Shown one piece after another: positions 17,439-27,100 of a stretch of 64,000 nucleotides of DNA; the first letter of the stretch is position 1, and every line of letters starts with the position of its first letter. The notes beneath the pieces were generated by a model, which was not told where the DNA came from, ran no database searches, and saw only the letters and a list, made by a program, of their open reading frames with translations. A program made the translations under genes and the position numbers. The DNA comes from Cytobacillus citreus (GTDB lineage: Bacteria; Bacillota; Bacilli; Bacillales; Cytobacillaceae), in contig NZ_JAGYPM010000002.1 of NCBI RefSeq assembly GCF_018343665.1, positions 826,644 through 890,643 of the forward strand. Direction: 5' to 3'.

Positions 17439-17882
17439 CTACTTATTCTCTTTTCTGTATTTATGAGGAACGTATTTTTTGTTTATCCGTTGTGTTTGGC
17501 GAACAGCATATTCCATTGCCTCTAAAAGTGATTCAATGGCCTCTGGGCTCATAGGCTCTCCATTGAAACTTAAGCCGTCTTCATTTGTTAAGTCATTTTT
17601 TATTTTTTCCATTCGTTTTGCAATGTCTTTCTCGTCTTTTTCAGATAGTGGAGAGGAATTAGGAGAAACATACATTTTATCTTCAGATTGTCCGATCAGT
17701 TCACTCATTGGAATATTGAAAAAATCACAAATTTTATCTAGCATATCAAAACGTGGTTTCGCTATATCATTCTCCCAAGAGTTATAGCGTCCTCTTTTTA
17801 TACCCAATTTGTCAGCAACCTCATATTGACTCAACCCTTTTTTATTGCGAAGACTTTTTAGACTTTGTCCAAGAGTCATCAT
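17439..17882 (-). CDS. immR: Xre-family phage repressor (ImmR-like)
   Basis: The N-terminal HTH_3 domain reads LGQSLKSLRNKKGLSQYEVADKLGIKRGRYNSWENDIAKP. The C-terminal half is acidic and helical (SEKDEKDIAKRMEKIKNDL), the region ImmA would cut. The start at 17882 is supported by GAGGTGGGACA upstream; the open frame reaches 17915. It is divergent from the sigma-like gene at 18132 across a region with several palindromes that are good operator candidates. It likely maintains repression of the remaining prophage genes. Confidence 0.85.
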   Translation of the reverse strand: MMTLGQSLKSLRNKKGLSQYEVADKLGIKRGRYNSWENDIAKPRFDMLDKICDFFNIPMSELIGQSEDKMYVSPNSSPLSEKDEKDIAKRMEKIKNDLTNEDGLSFNGEPMSPEAIESLLEAMEYAVRQTQRINKKYVPHKYRKENK

Positions 17883-17921
17883 TGTCCCACCTCGAATGAA
17901 AAATATTTTATCCATTTAGGA

Positions 17922-17951
17922 TTGACGGATAATATAATTATCCAATATAAT
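17922..17951 (+). promoter_or_regulatory. Putative rightward promoter with operator in the spacer
   Basis: TTGACG (17922-17927) and TATAAT (17946-17951) are 18 bp apart, a near-consensus vegetative promoter pointing toward the sigma-like gene. The palindrome GGATAATATAATTATCC fills the spacer, so a bound repressor would block RNA polymerase. Confidence 0.6.
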
Positions 17952-18115
17952 CATATTACTTAATGGAAAAACTCAATATATGGAAATGAGCAACTACTTT
18001 TATCTATTTAAATTAAAAAGATAATTTTATTATCCAATAATTAATTATAGGAATAATAAATTATCTAGTCAACGTAAAAGGTAATTTTTTTACCTTTTTG
18101 GATAAATAAATTATC
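17927..18115. promoter_or_regulatory. Cluster of ImmR-type operators
   Basis: Three related palindromes: GGATAATATAATTATCC (17927-17943), GATAATTTTATTATC (18020-18034) and GATAAATAAATTATC (18101-18115), i.e. GATAAT, three bases, ATTATC. A fourth palindrome of similar shape but different bases, AAAGGTAA..TTACCTTT, lies at about 18077-18097. The last GATAA site abuts the ribosome binding site of the gene at 18132. Confidence 0.65.
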
Positions 18116-18131
18116 AAAAGGAGGTCTACTG

Positions 18132-18590
18132 ATGAGTCATGATGAAATCGAAAAACTAATTTATGATTATCATTGGTTACGGAAAGAGGTGAGCCGGTTA
18201 GAAAAAATTATTTTTGGATTCTCTGTCCCCATAAAAAGTTTAGGAGCTGCACAGTATGGAATAGAAGCAGCATTGCCAAAAGGAAGTCCACTGAAGAGTG
18301 CTGCTGAATTAGAAGCATTAGATTTAAGAGAGAAGCGATTATATAAACGATTAAATTTGTATAGAGTAAAAGTGTTTGCAATTGAAAAGATTGCAGAGCT
18401 TTATTTAGTAGATGATCAAGAGCTTATATTAATAGATTGTATGATGGAAGGAATGAGTTATCGAGCAATTGCTGCTCATTTAGGCGTTTCAAGAGAAAAG
18501 GTACGTAGCATAAAAAACGAAATGATCGACCATATATACCAAAATTGTCATTTTTTGCATGAGTTGAAACTAGATAAATCAGCAATGTAA
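18132..18590 (+). CDS. Phage sigma-like late transcription activator (Xpf/ArpU type)
   Basis: 152 residues after AAAAGGAGG. The C-terminal part has a sigma-70 region-4-like HTH: LILIDCMMEGMSYRAIAAHLGVSREKVRSIKNEMIDHI. The N-terminal half is a helical, charged segment. Proteins of this size and form (PBSX Xpf, ArpU-like) switch on late phage genes. The position, divergent from ImmR and upstream of the lysis genes, suits that role. The first residues EEIEKLIYDY-like pattern is common to the family. Confidence 0.7.
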   Translation: MSHDEIEKLIYDYHWLRKEVSRLEKIIFGFSVPIKSLGAAQYGIEAALPKGSPLKSAAELEALDLREKRLYKRLNLYRVKVFAIEKIAELYLVDDQELILIDCMMEGMSYRAIAAHLGVSREKVRSIKNEMIDHIYQNCHFLHELKLDKSAM

Positions 18591-18686
18591 AATGAGGTCA
18601 AGGCGATGCAGAAAATTATCCCTTAGTACTAGACAACTAATCAATTAAACTATCTAAGAGTAGAAAAAATACTAACTGAATGTAAA

Positions 18687-18725
18687 GAGCACTTACTTAT
18701 TTTTAAGAGTAGGTGCTTTTTTATT
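18687..18725 (+). terminator. Terminator after the sigma-like gene
   Basis: GAGCACTTACT pairs with AGTAGGTGCTT, followed by TTTTTATTT. Between here and xhlA, a ribosome binding site (GAGGGAGGTG) with a four-codon ORF at about 18812 looks like a leftover of a deleted gene. Confidence 0.75.
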
Positions 18726-18917
18726 TGCCGTTTTGGTATTGTCGGCGTTAAAGAACAAGACATTACTGGCAGTGACCAGGGTGAAAAAGTAAACTTGAGG
18801 GAGGTGAAATAATGAACAAACCATAAAAAATCGACTCATATATTTGAGTTGATGATTCATACTCTGAGGCATATCTTTGCAACGCTAAATTTAAAATACT
18901 GTGAAAGGTGGTATAGG

Positions 18918-19172
18918 ATGGATGAGATAAATCTTGTAAAGACTGATGTAGTGTCAATTAAAACATCCGTGGAAGACATGAAGCAGGATATTCGCAAGCT
19001 TCAGGATAAGATACTGATTCATGATCGGGAGATTCGTGAAATTAATTCGGATTTAAAGGAAATAAAAGAGGATACGAAATGGCTACGGAGGGCGATTACG
19101 AATGCATTTATTACTGCGTCAATCGTGGGCGCTGTAGCTATTTTTTATACGGCAATAAATTTTAATCAGTAA
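18918..19172 (+). CDS. xhlA: XhlA-like hemolysin/holin partner
   Basis: 84 residues starting at 18918 (AAAGGTGG upstream). A coiled-coil N-terminal part (KTDVVSIKTSVEDMKQDIRKLQDKIL..IKEDTKWLRRA) leads to one C-terminal membrane segment (ITNAFITASIVGAVAIFYTAI), the XhlA layout. In PBSX, XhlA acts with the holin XhlB and amidase XlyA in host lysis, and the same order follows here. Confidence 0.8.
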   Translation: MDEINLVKTDVVSIKTSVEDMKQDIRKLQDKILIHDREIREINSDLKEIKEDTKWLRRAITNAFITASIVGAVAIFYTAINFNQ

Positions 19173-19186
19173 GAGGCGAGATTATT

Positions 19187-19396
19187 ATGAATAAGGATAT
19201 GGCTACACTAATTAGGGGCTTTCTAACAGCCCTTTTATTATATTTCGGAACGATCGGTGTTTCATTTGAATGGTTTACACAAGAGAGTATCAATGCATTT
19301 GTCGTTTTGATTTCAGCTGCTATTGCTTTAGGCATCAATCTATATGCTGTTTATAAAAATACGTATGTATTGACTTTAGTTTTAAAAATAAAATAA
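19187..19396 (+). CDS. Phage holin (XhlB/SPP1-type)
   Basis: 69 residues with two membrane segments (FLTALLLYFGTIGVSF and INAFVVLISAAIALGINLYAV) and a positively charged end. Size, topology and position between XhlA and an amidase identify a class II holin that makes membrane lesions for endolysin release. AGAGGCGAG lies upstream of the ATG. Confidence 0.8.
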   Translation: MNKDMATLIRGFLTALLLYFGTIGVSFEWFTQESINAFVVLISAAIALGINLYAVYKNTYVLTLVLKIK

Positions 19397-19409
19397 GAGG
19401 TGATTTATA

Positions 19410-20099
19410 ATGGTAAAAGTATTTATTGATCCAGGTCATGGGGGAACAGATTCGGGTGCAGTTGGAAACGGCATTCAGGAAAAAAACATTACTTTACAAA
19501 TTTCTACAAGAATTAGAGACATTCTTTTAAATGAATATGACAATGTATCCATTAACATGAGTCGAACAAGTGATCAAACCGTTTCTTTAACTGAGCGAAC
19601 GAATGCTGCGAATGCTTGGGGAGCTGATTTTTTATTGTCAGTTCATATTAATTCTGGCGGGGGGACAGGCTATGAAGACTATATTTATCCGGGTGTAGGA
19701 ACGCCGACCACCACCTATCAGAATAATATTCACTCCGAAGTAATGAATCTTGTTAATTTTTCTGATCGAGGTAAAAAGACTGCCAATTTCCATATGCTTC
19801 GTGAATCAAATATGCCAGCATTGTTAACGGAAAATGGATTTATCGATAATGCTAATGATGCTGCTAAATTAAAAACAAGCTCATTTATCGAAAGCATTGC
19901 TCGTGGTCATGTAAATGGCATTGTGAAAAGCTTTAATCTGCCAAAGAAAGCAACCGCCGTTTACCATATTGTTGTACAGGGCGATACCGTTTATTCTTTA
20001 AGTCAAAGATATGGCAGTACCATTCAGCAAATTAAAGTTTGGAATGGACTCGACGCGAATTACACTATTTATATTGGTCAAAAACTTCGAGTAAAATAA
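19410..20099 (+). CDS. Endolysin: N-acetylmuramoyl-L-alanine amidase (Amidase_3) with LysM
   Basis: 229 residues. The Amidase_3 domain shows VFIDPGHGGTDSGAVGNG (zinc His), the Glu in IQEKNITL, LSVHINSGG (zinc His) and the catalytic Glu in MPALLTENGFIDN. A single LysM domain closes the protein (YHIVVQGDTVYSLSQRYGSTIQQIKVWNGL..YIGQKLRV). There is no signal peptide, as expected for an enzyme released by a holin. It cleaves the lactyl-L-alanine bond of peptidoglycan. Third gene of the lysis cassette; terminator follows. Confidence 0.92.
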   Translation: MVKVFIDPGHGGTDSGAVGNGIQEKNITLQISTRIRDILLNEYDNVSINMSRTSDQTVSLTERTNAANAWGADFLLSVHINSGGGTGYEDYIYPGVGTPTTTYQNNIHSEVMNLVNFSDRGKKTANFHMLRESNMPALLTENGFIDNANDAAKLKTSSFIESIARGHVNGIVKSFNLPKKATAVYHIVVQGDTVYSLSQRYGSTIQQIKVWNGLDANYTIYIGQKLRVK

Positions 20100-20140
20100 A
20101 GCAATTTGTGAATCACAAAAGAGGAATTCATATTGTCAAC

Positions 20141-20186
20141 AAAAGGGTTTCGGAATGTTTTTATTCCGAAACCCTTTTGAGCTTTT
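20141..20186. terminator. Terminator of the lysis cassette
   Basis: AAAAGGGTTTCGGAAT pairs perfectly with ATTCCGAAACCCTTTT around GTTTTT. The 170 bases after it, up to 20361, show no gene. Confidence 0.85.
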
Positions 20187-20361
20187 CTATGAATATGATT
20201 CAAAAATAACGAGAGTAGTTTCTTCAAATCTAAATTGTATGGTCATTTCTGTTCCACGCAAAGTCAGTTGGCCATTGGCCATTTTCTTCTATTACTATAG
20301 GCAGAGCAGATAAAATGTATAATCATTTATTGGTTTTTTGTCGTTTTTATTTATTGTTTGA

Positions 20362-20598
20362 TTAAAATTTTTCGTTTACTTCCCATGATTCAACCATTTT
20401 ATAAGCAGTTTTCGGGTCATATCCTTTACCAAGTAAATAGGCGATTGCTGCTACTTCTGTCATAGCATGAGAATACGAAGTAAATGCTGCTTCTATTAAA
20501 CCATAATCAACGAATGGCTTTACGGCACTTAATGTTTCGCTTTTTATATCCCTGTAGGGCGTATAAACAGGGGTATAAGGCGGTTGATAATAATACAT
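20362..20598 (-). CDS. Small conserved-looking protein, function unknown
   Basis: 78 residues with a perfect GGAGG site eight bases upstream of the ATG. The N-terminus is rich in Tyr and Pro (MYYYQPPYTPVYTPYRD), and the rest forms amphipathic helices (AVKPFVDYGLIEAAFTSYSHAMTEVAAIAYLLGKGYDPKTAYKMVESWE in outline). No membrane segment or cysteine. The Tyr/Pro-rich start resembles small spore-coat-type proteins of Bacillus, but I do not recognise the family. Confidence 0.6.
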   Translation of the reverse strand: MYYYQPPYTPVYTPYRDIKSETLSAVKPFVDYGLIEAAFTSYSHAMTEVAAIAYLLGKGYDPKTAYKMVESWEVNEKF

Positions 20599-20788
20599 AT
20601 GATTGCCTCCTCAACCTTCCACAAATATTCTTCGAGTATGATGTATTATATGAATGGCCTGGATATTCGATTTTGTCCTTTCAAAAATTCCGCATTTTAA
20701 CTAGAGCCAGCAGTAATTATTTATAATTCTAAAATTTCAGCATGGACATATATTAGAATGTAAATTCATTATAAAAAGGTGATCCTAT

Positions 20789-21364
20789 ATTCTTCAGAAA
20801 CTAGTGGTAATTTTCATAGGGAGTTTGTTGTTGGGGATTGGTATAAATGGATTTTTAGTTCCTCATCAATTGTTGGATGGAGGAATTACTGGGATTGCCC
20901 TGATTATGCATTATTATTTAGACTTTCCGACAGGTCTTTGTATGTTCTTAATAAGTCTTCCTCTTAGTTTTTATGCTTGGTATCGGGAACGAATTTACTT
21001 TTATAATAGCTTTCTTGGTTTAATTGTGGCGGCGGCATTTATTGATTGGTTAGCGCCTATTAGAACACAATTTATGCTTCCTATTATTCCTAGTGTCATA
21101 TTAGGAGGCACTCTCATTGGGTGTGGGGGTGGGATTATGCTTCGATATCAGACTAGCACTGGAGGAACAGACTTGTTGGCGCAATTTATTTCAAATGCAT
21201 TGTCTATCAATATTGGAGTAATCATTTTACTCATTGATGGAGTAATTACTGCCGCAGCATATGGGATACTGGGAGTCCAAGTCTTCCTTTTTTCTTGTTT
21301 AACAATTGCTGTTATTGGGTTAGTCACTTCCTTGATAACAAGACCTATTGGTAGGGGAACATAG
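20789..21364 (+). CDS. YitT-family membrane protein
   Basis: About five membrane segments in the YitT/DUF161 pattern: GSLLLGIGINGFLVPHQLLDGGITGIALI at the N-terminus, then GGTLIGCGGGIMLRYQTSTGGTDLLAQ. Function of the family is unknown. No ATG lies near the start. Reading back from GTG 20804 gives ILQKLV in frame, the usual N-terminal sequence of relatives, starting at an ATT (20789) seven bases after AAAAAGGTGA; so either ATT or GTG 20804 is used. The soluble C-terminal DUF2179 domain found in long YitT proteins is absent, but short members exist. Confidence 0.75.
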   Translation: MLQKLVVIFIGSLLLGIGINGFLVPHQLLDGGITGIALIMHYYLDFPTGLCMFLISLPLSFYAWYRERIYFYNSFLGLIVAAAFIDWLAPIRTQFMLPIIPSVILGGTLIGCGGGIMLRYQTSTGGTDLLAQFISNALSINIGVIILLIDGVITAAAYGILGVQVFLFSCLTIAVIGLVTSLITRPIGRGT

Positions 21365-21589
21365 TTATATGAAAAAAAGTATCGTTGATTATTGTATGAA
21401 AAGAATTAATTTGAGACTATAGCACTCTATTTTTGTTGAAATAGAAGTTGCAAAATGAAGTGAATAAGACCAACCTCAGCTGTTTTTTAGTAGAGAAGTG
21501 GTCAGAAAAGCAGAGAATAAGACCAGCACAAGTTATTTTTCCAAATAAAATGGTCTCAATCCAATGAGACGACCATTTCTTTAAATCTA

Positions 21590-22141
21590 TCAACCGAATG
21601 GTTTCTTTTTTTCTTTCGTTGGCCAAATGAAATTTGAAATGGCAATGATCAAATCAAATCCTAATACCAGTGTCCAAATTTTTAATATCCCACTCAAAGC
21701 TTCTGTTCGTGATGAATCATTTATGAGATAAATCATTCCAGCTAGTAGACCTGCTCCAATGAGATAAGCAAGGACATGTCTTCCCCATCCCTTTAAATAA
21801 TGCTTCGCGTAAGCCAATCCAAATCTTTTTTCAGGTTTTGGTCCTTGTCTCGTCACGTAGTATTGGAAGCGTTCGTCTGCCCATTGGATCATGCTTTTAC
21901 CAAAGGCTATCGATACACCAATATAGACAGCAGCAATACCGTGTATAGTAGTTGCTTTTGCCCCATTGTATAAATCGATACTAGTTGTGATTAATAAAAT
22001 TAAGTCTATGACTGGGGTTAAAGCTAAGAAAAATAATCCAAGCTTGTTTCGTTTAAACACATAACGTGTGACTAAGCCCAATGCAATAACAACCCAAAAA
22101 CCAATTTCACTGGCGACGATCATCCATGCAAGAAAGTTCAT
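21590..22141 (-). CDS. YmcC-like integral membrane protein
   Basis: 183 residues from the ATG at 22141 (AAGAGGTGC upstream; the frame extends to 22180). Six predicted membrane segments: FLAWMIVASEIGFWVVIALGL, a short LGLFFLALTPVIDLILLI, GIAAVYIGVSIAFG, HVLAYLIGAGLLAGMIYLI and IWTLVLGFDLIIAISNFIW. A conserved-looking central loop is MIQWADERFQYYVTRQGPKP. It resembles B. subtilis YmcC, whose function is not known. Confidence 0.65.
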   Translation of the reverse strand: MNFLAWMIVASEIGFWVVIALGLVTRYVFKRNKLGLFFLALTPVIDLILLITTSIDLYNGAKATTIHGIAAVYIGVSIAFGKSMIQWADERFQYYVTRQGPKPEKRFGLAYAKHYLKGWGRHVLAYLIGAGLLAGMIYLINDSSRTEALSGILKIWTLVLGFDLIIAISNFIWPTKEKKKPFG

Positions 22142-22214
22142 TTTTGCACCTCTTTTTAATACAGATGTATTATTTACCATTTTATTCTATCATGTGTTTA
22201 GTGATGAGAACAAA

Positions 22215-22264
22215 AAAGAAAAGCCGATAATTTGCTGAAACTACAGCAGCTTATCGGCTTTTCT
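22215..22264 (-). terminator. Terminator of the chemoreceptor gene
   Basis: AAAAGCCGATAA (22219-22230) pairs with TTATCGGCTTTT (22251-22262); read on the minus strand it is followed by TCTTTTTTG. Confidence 0.85.
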
Positions 22265-22273
22265 CCTTGAAGT

Positions 22274-24019
22274 TTACGAAACGGTAAAATCCTTAACTAG
22301 CATTTCTAATTCACTAGCTAATCTATTTAAGCTATCGGAAGAATCAATTAAGCTGGAAACACTGTCTTGGTGCTGTCTTGCATTTTCTGAAATATGGTTG
22401 GAAAATGAGGTATTGCTCTGGGCAATATTTTTAAGCTCTTCAGCTGTTGCTGCAATTTCTTCAGCACTTGCAGATATTTCTTGAGCTGAACCAGAAACTT
22501 GAATAATTGTTGTAGAAACATCATTGGAGTAATCCTTTATTCGGTTGAATATTTCCCCAGTATTCTCTACAAGCTCAGTTCCCTTTTGAATTTCAATATT
22601 GCCTTTTTCCATAAGTGAAAATGCTTCTTCTGTTTCAGATTGAATTTCACTGATTAAGCTTGCAATCGAATTGGCTGATTGATTAGACTCTTCTGCTAGC
22701 TTTCTAACTTCCTCTGCTACCACCGAGAAACCTTTCCCGGCTTCTCCTGCACGTGCAGCCTCTATAGCAGCATTAAGTGCCAGAAGATTCGTTTGTTCAG
22801 CTATTCCTGTAATGATATCGAGAAGCTTTCCAATTTCCATTGAGCGACTTTTTAACGATTGAATTGAATTCGTTGTTAATTCAAATCGCTTTCCTATCAC
22901 GTTTATCTGCTCTTCAAGATGTTGTACGGATAAATTTCCTTTTCCGGTTACTTCATCCATATTTTGAGAAACAGTGCTCACTTGTGTTGAACTGGTTGCA
23001 ATATACTGAATAGCTCTTGTTACTTCATCGATTGCAACCGCAGTATCTGAAATTGAATTTTCTTGGCTGGTTATGGCCATAGACATTTCTTCCGTAACTT
23101 GTGTAATTTCTGAAGAATGTTTATCAGTTGATAACGCAGTTTTGTTTAAAAGATCTGATGATACTTTAATCCTTTCAGCAGATTCTTTTACTTTTAGAAT
23201 CATTTTGCTTACATCTTTAACCATTTGATTAAAGGATTGATTTAGAATTCCTAATTCATCAGAACCCGTCTTTTTTAATTGAATCGTAAAGTTACCGCTA
23301 CTTACTTGTTTTAGTCCATTCATTAATTCATGCAGAGGTTGGAACCCTCTTTTTGTAAAGATGATTTGTAATATAACCGCAATAATTAATCCTGGAAGGA
23401 GAATCGAAATACTGACCAAAATTAGCCTTTTCTGAGCGGCCTTGATCGCACTAGCGTCAAAATCGAGCCCGAAATAAGCAAAAATTTCTCCTTCTGAGTT
23501 TTTCAAGGGATATAGTTCAGTAACCCAAGTTCCTATATCATCCGAATAAATATCAGTTGATACTAATTTTTGAGTAGTTAATAGATCCTTAACCCCTTGA
23601 ACAATTCGATCTGGCTGAGGAAGAGGGTCTCCTACACCTAATCCATCTGCAGTTGTAAATTCTATTATATGAGTAGGTGATGCAAGAATAGGCGTTTTAC
23701 TTCCGTCAACTAACTCTGTCGTAAAGAGATAGGCTTGAGCGACCTTCGGATTATTCATTGAAATTGAGTCTAAAAACTCTGTTAGTTCCTTTTGAGAATC
23801 AGAGGTAAAATCCTCTGCATCCTTCGCGTCCAATACGACATCAACATCTAATTTTTCACCCCATGTGGTAGCCAGGGTTTTGGCTTCATCAAGAATGGTG
23901 GCCTTCATTGTACCGGTTAAGACAAAAAAACATGAAGCCGTAATTAATATCCCGATACAAATAATCATGGTAATTGAAAAAAACAGATTTTTAAAAATAA
24001 ATGATTTTTTATTAAACAT
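22274..24019 (-). CDS. Methyl-accepting chemotaxis protein
   Basis: 581 residues. Membrane segment 1 (residues 10-37), an extracytoplasmic sensing domain (about 38-195) ending [17 protein letters not shown] (a Cache-like C-terminal strand), membrane segment 2 (about 200-222), HAMP (to about 275), then the long signalling helix pair. The tip that binds CheA/CheW is [43 protein letters not shown], fully conserved. It lacks a C-terminal CheR-binding pentapeptide. Sensed ligand unknown. It is an orphan receptor with no other chemotaxis gene nearby. Confidence 0.92.
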   Translation of the reverse strand: MFNKKSFIFKNLFFSITMIICIGILITASCFFVLTGTMKATILDEAKTLATTWGEKLDVDVVLDAKDAEDFTSDSQKELTEFLDSISMNNPKVAQAYLFTTELVDGSKTPILASPTHIIEFTTADGLGVGDPLPQPDRIVQGVKDLLTTQKLVSTDIYSDDIGTWVTELYPLKNSEGEIFAYFGLDFDASAIKAAQKRLILVSISILLPGLIIAVILQIIFTKRGFQPLHELMNGLKQVSSGNFTIQLKKTGSDELGILNQSFNQMVKDVSKMILKVKESAERIKVSSDLLNKTALSTDKHSSEITQVTEEMSMAITSQENSISDTAVAIDEVTRAIQYIATSSTQVSTVSQNMDEVTGKGNLSVQHLEEQINVIGKRFELTTNSIQSLKSRSMEIGKLLDIITGIAEQTNLLALNAAIEAARAGEAGKGFSVVAEEVRKLAEESNQSANSIASLISEIQSETEEAFSLMEKGNIEIQKGTELVENTGEIFNRIKDYSNDVSTTIIQVSGSAQEISASAEEIAATAEELKNIAQSNTSFSNHISENARQHQDSVSSLIDSSDSLNRLASELEMLVKDFTVS

Positions 24020-24135
24020 TTGATTATATCTCCCGATTAATAAATTGAGTAATAATAACTATGTTAACCTTAATGATAATTAGTAAAAATGTCAATATTT
24101 GATGAAAAATGTAGAAAATTCTAAGGAGTGCAGCT

Positions 24136-27100
24136 ATGGGATTTAGTCAGAATGGTTTAGATCTTTCATATAGTCCTGAGAATAAAGACCTTTATTTGCA
24201 AATGAAAAACAGTGATAAAGTATTCTCTGGTCATACTATTATTGGAAAATTTTGTGATCAAGTGTCAAAATACCCATCTAGAGTCGCGTTGTCGAGTCAG
24301 AATCGTAGATTAGCTTATGAAGAACTGAACCAATATGCCAATGGAATGGCTTTAGAGTTAGTAAACACTGGTGTAAAGAAGGGCGATTTTGTAGGCGTTT
24401 TTATTAACAGAAGTATAGAAGCAGTGATTGGGTTATTAGGAATTTTAAAGATTGGTGCTGTTTATGTTCCGATTGATCCAAATTACCCGCCAGAGCGTAT
24501 TGAATATATGATCAGTGATACGAATTGCTCAGTTATTATAACTAATTCGGAAGCTCGTACGAAGCTACCAATCTTGAAAAATAATCCAGCAATAATCGAT
24601 GTTAATCGTATCGATCGTGTTCAAGAAAATATTCTGTGCAAGGAATTATTACCGGAAGATATTGCTTATGTTATCTATACATCTGGTTCTACTGGAATGC
24701 CAAAAGGAACACTGCTAAAGCATGTTGGCGTACCCAACTTAGTTGAATGGATAGCAGATCATTATCATTTCCATGCACATACCGTAATAGCTGAATTTGC
24801 CTCCTTTAGTTTTGATGCTTCCATTAGTGATATATTTCAAGCCTTACTAAACGGTGTTCAACTACATCTCTTTTCTGAAGAGGCAAGAATGGATCATAAA
24901 ATACTTTTAGAAGAGGTTCATGAACATAAAGTAACAAACATGGTATTGCCTACTGCCTTTTTTAATAGTATGGTCCCAATGATTACTGAAAACGAAAAGG
25001 AAAAGCTCTCATCTTTAGAAGTTTTCGCGGTAGCTGGAGAAGCATTAACAGGAGAAATGGTTCGAATTTGGCAAGAAAAATTTGGACTGACTCCGATGTT
25101 AAGTAATTTTTATGGACCTACTGAAGCGACTGTGATGGCGAGTTATTACGATTTAGACTTCCAACTGCCAAAAAACGTGGCGAATGTTCCGATTGGGATT
25201 CCTATTCAAAATGTAAAACTTTATGTAGTAAATGAAAAAGGACAGCTGTGCCAGCCGAATGAACCAGGTGAATTGATTATTGAAGGTCCTGGGATTTCGA
25301 TCGGGTACCATAATCAGCCTGAAAAGACTGAAGCGGTCTTTATCAAGCAAAATGAAACTTGTTTTCTATATAAAACAGGAGACATTGTTAAATTACTGCC
25401 AGAAGGAACAATTGAATTTGTTGGAAGAAAAGATGATCAAGTAAAAATTAGAGGTCACCGAGTAGAGATTGGTGAAATTGAAAATTTCCTGCAAGGATTA
25501 GACTATGTGCATGAAGTAGCAGTAGTTGCAAGAGCAAACAATGGAATTAAGGAGCTGTATGGCTTTTATAAGCTGAAGGAAAATGTGGATGTTCCAAAGC
25601 AATTATTAGAAAACGAAATGAAAAAAGTTTTGCCTGATTATATGATTCCAGCCTATTTAATTAAATTAGAGGAAATGCCTATTGCTCCTACGGGTAAAAT
25701 CGATCGTAAGAAATTAGAGAATATTGACATCCAGCCATTCTTTATGCAAGATATCGTAGGCCCACGTAATGAAACGGAAGAAATTTTAGTAAGAGAATTG
25801 GGGAAAGAGTTCTTATTAGAGAAATTTGATGTAAGAGAAGATATTTTTACGATTGGTGCAAGTTCATTAAAAATATTAAATGCTCTAGCTAAATTAAAAC
25901 CCCACTTCCCAATGCTAAGTATCCAAGATTTCTATAAAAATAGGACGGTCGAAAACCTCGCTCAATATATAAATGCAACAAAAAAATCAGAAAAGAAACA
26001 AGCGATACAGATAGCCCAAAGCTTAAAAGAGCATCCGATTTATATTGGACCAAAGAATGAGTATTCCTCTAGCAAGCTTGAAAAGGGTACTGAACAAATC
26101 TTGCTAACTGGTTCGACAGGCTTTTTAGGAATACATATCTTACTTGATTTACTGAAAGAAACAAATGCAAATATAGTCTGTCTAGTAAGAGGGAAAAGTG
26201 AAATAGAAGCGAGAACGCGCCTTTTAGATAGCTTATTTTATTTTGCTAATGAACAGCTTGATACAACAAGAATCCAAATCATCGTAGGTGATTTAGGAAC
26301 AGAACAGCTAGGACTTTCTCAAGAAATGCATACTAAACTAGCAAATTCATTAGATAGGATCATTCATAGTGCAGCGGATGTGCGCCACTTTGGTGATGAA
26401 GAGCATTTCCATAATGTCAACGTGAAAGGAACTCAAAGGTTATTAGACCTTGCATATCATAATAAACATATTCAGTTTACATATATATCAACGATTGGTA
26501 TTCCTGAAGGGCTTGCGGAAGAAGGGCTGTGGGACGATTATTGTGAAATGCTGCCATCTGAGTTTTCTAGTAGTCTGAATAATGTTTATACAAATAGTAA
26601 ATTTGAAGCGGAAAAACTGATTCATCAAGCAATGGAAGATGGCATTCAAGCAAGTGTATTCCGAATTGGCAATTTAACTGGACAGTCAACATCAGGGGTA
26701 TTTCAAAAAAATATTGATAGTAATGCGTTTTATCGGATGATTAAAGGCTTGATTCTTCTTGGGAAAATCAAAAAGTCAGAAGCAATCGTTGATTTGACTC
26801 CTGTAGATATTGCAAGTCGTGCTATTATCGATATTTCTTTTAATGCTCAATCATACGGAAAGACTTTCCATATCGTCGACCCGAATCCGATGAAATTTAA
26901 TGAGTTTATGCAATCATTGAAAAAACTGGGATACTTTATAGAACAAGTCAATAAAGAAGACTTTTCAGATTGGATATTTAAAGCAGATTTGCCACAGGAA
27001 TCAAAACAATTAGCCATTTCAATCATAGAAGGTGAAGGACTTAAAGAATCCTTATGGGAATGGGACTGTGAACAAACAAGACTTTTTGTTCGTTCTTATG

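Noticed and set aside
18812..18828. Four-codon ORF MNKP with strong ribosome binding site
   Set aside because: Too short to be a gene; interpreted as the leftover start of a deleted phage gene.
21417..21626. 69-residue minus-strand ORF
   Set aside because: It overlaps the end of the YmcC-like gene in another frame and lacks a start signal.
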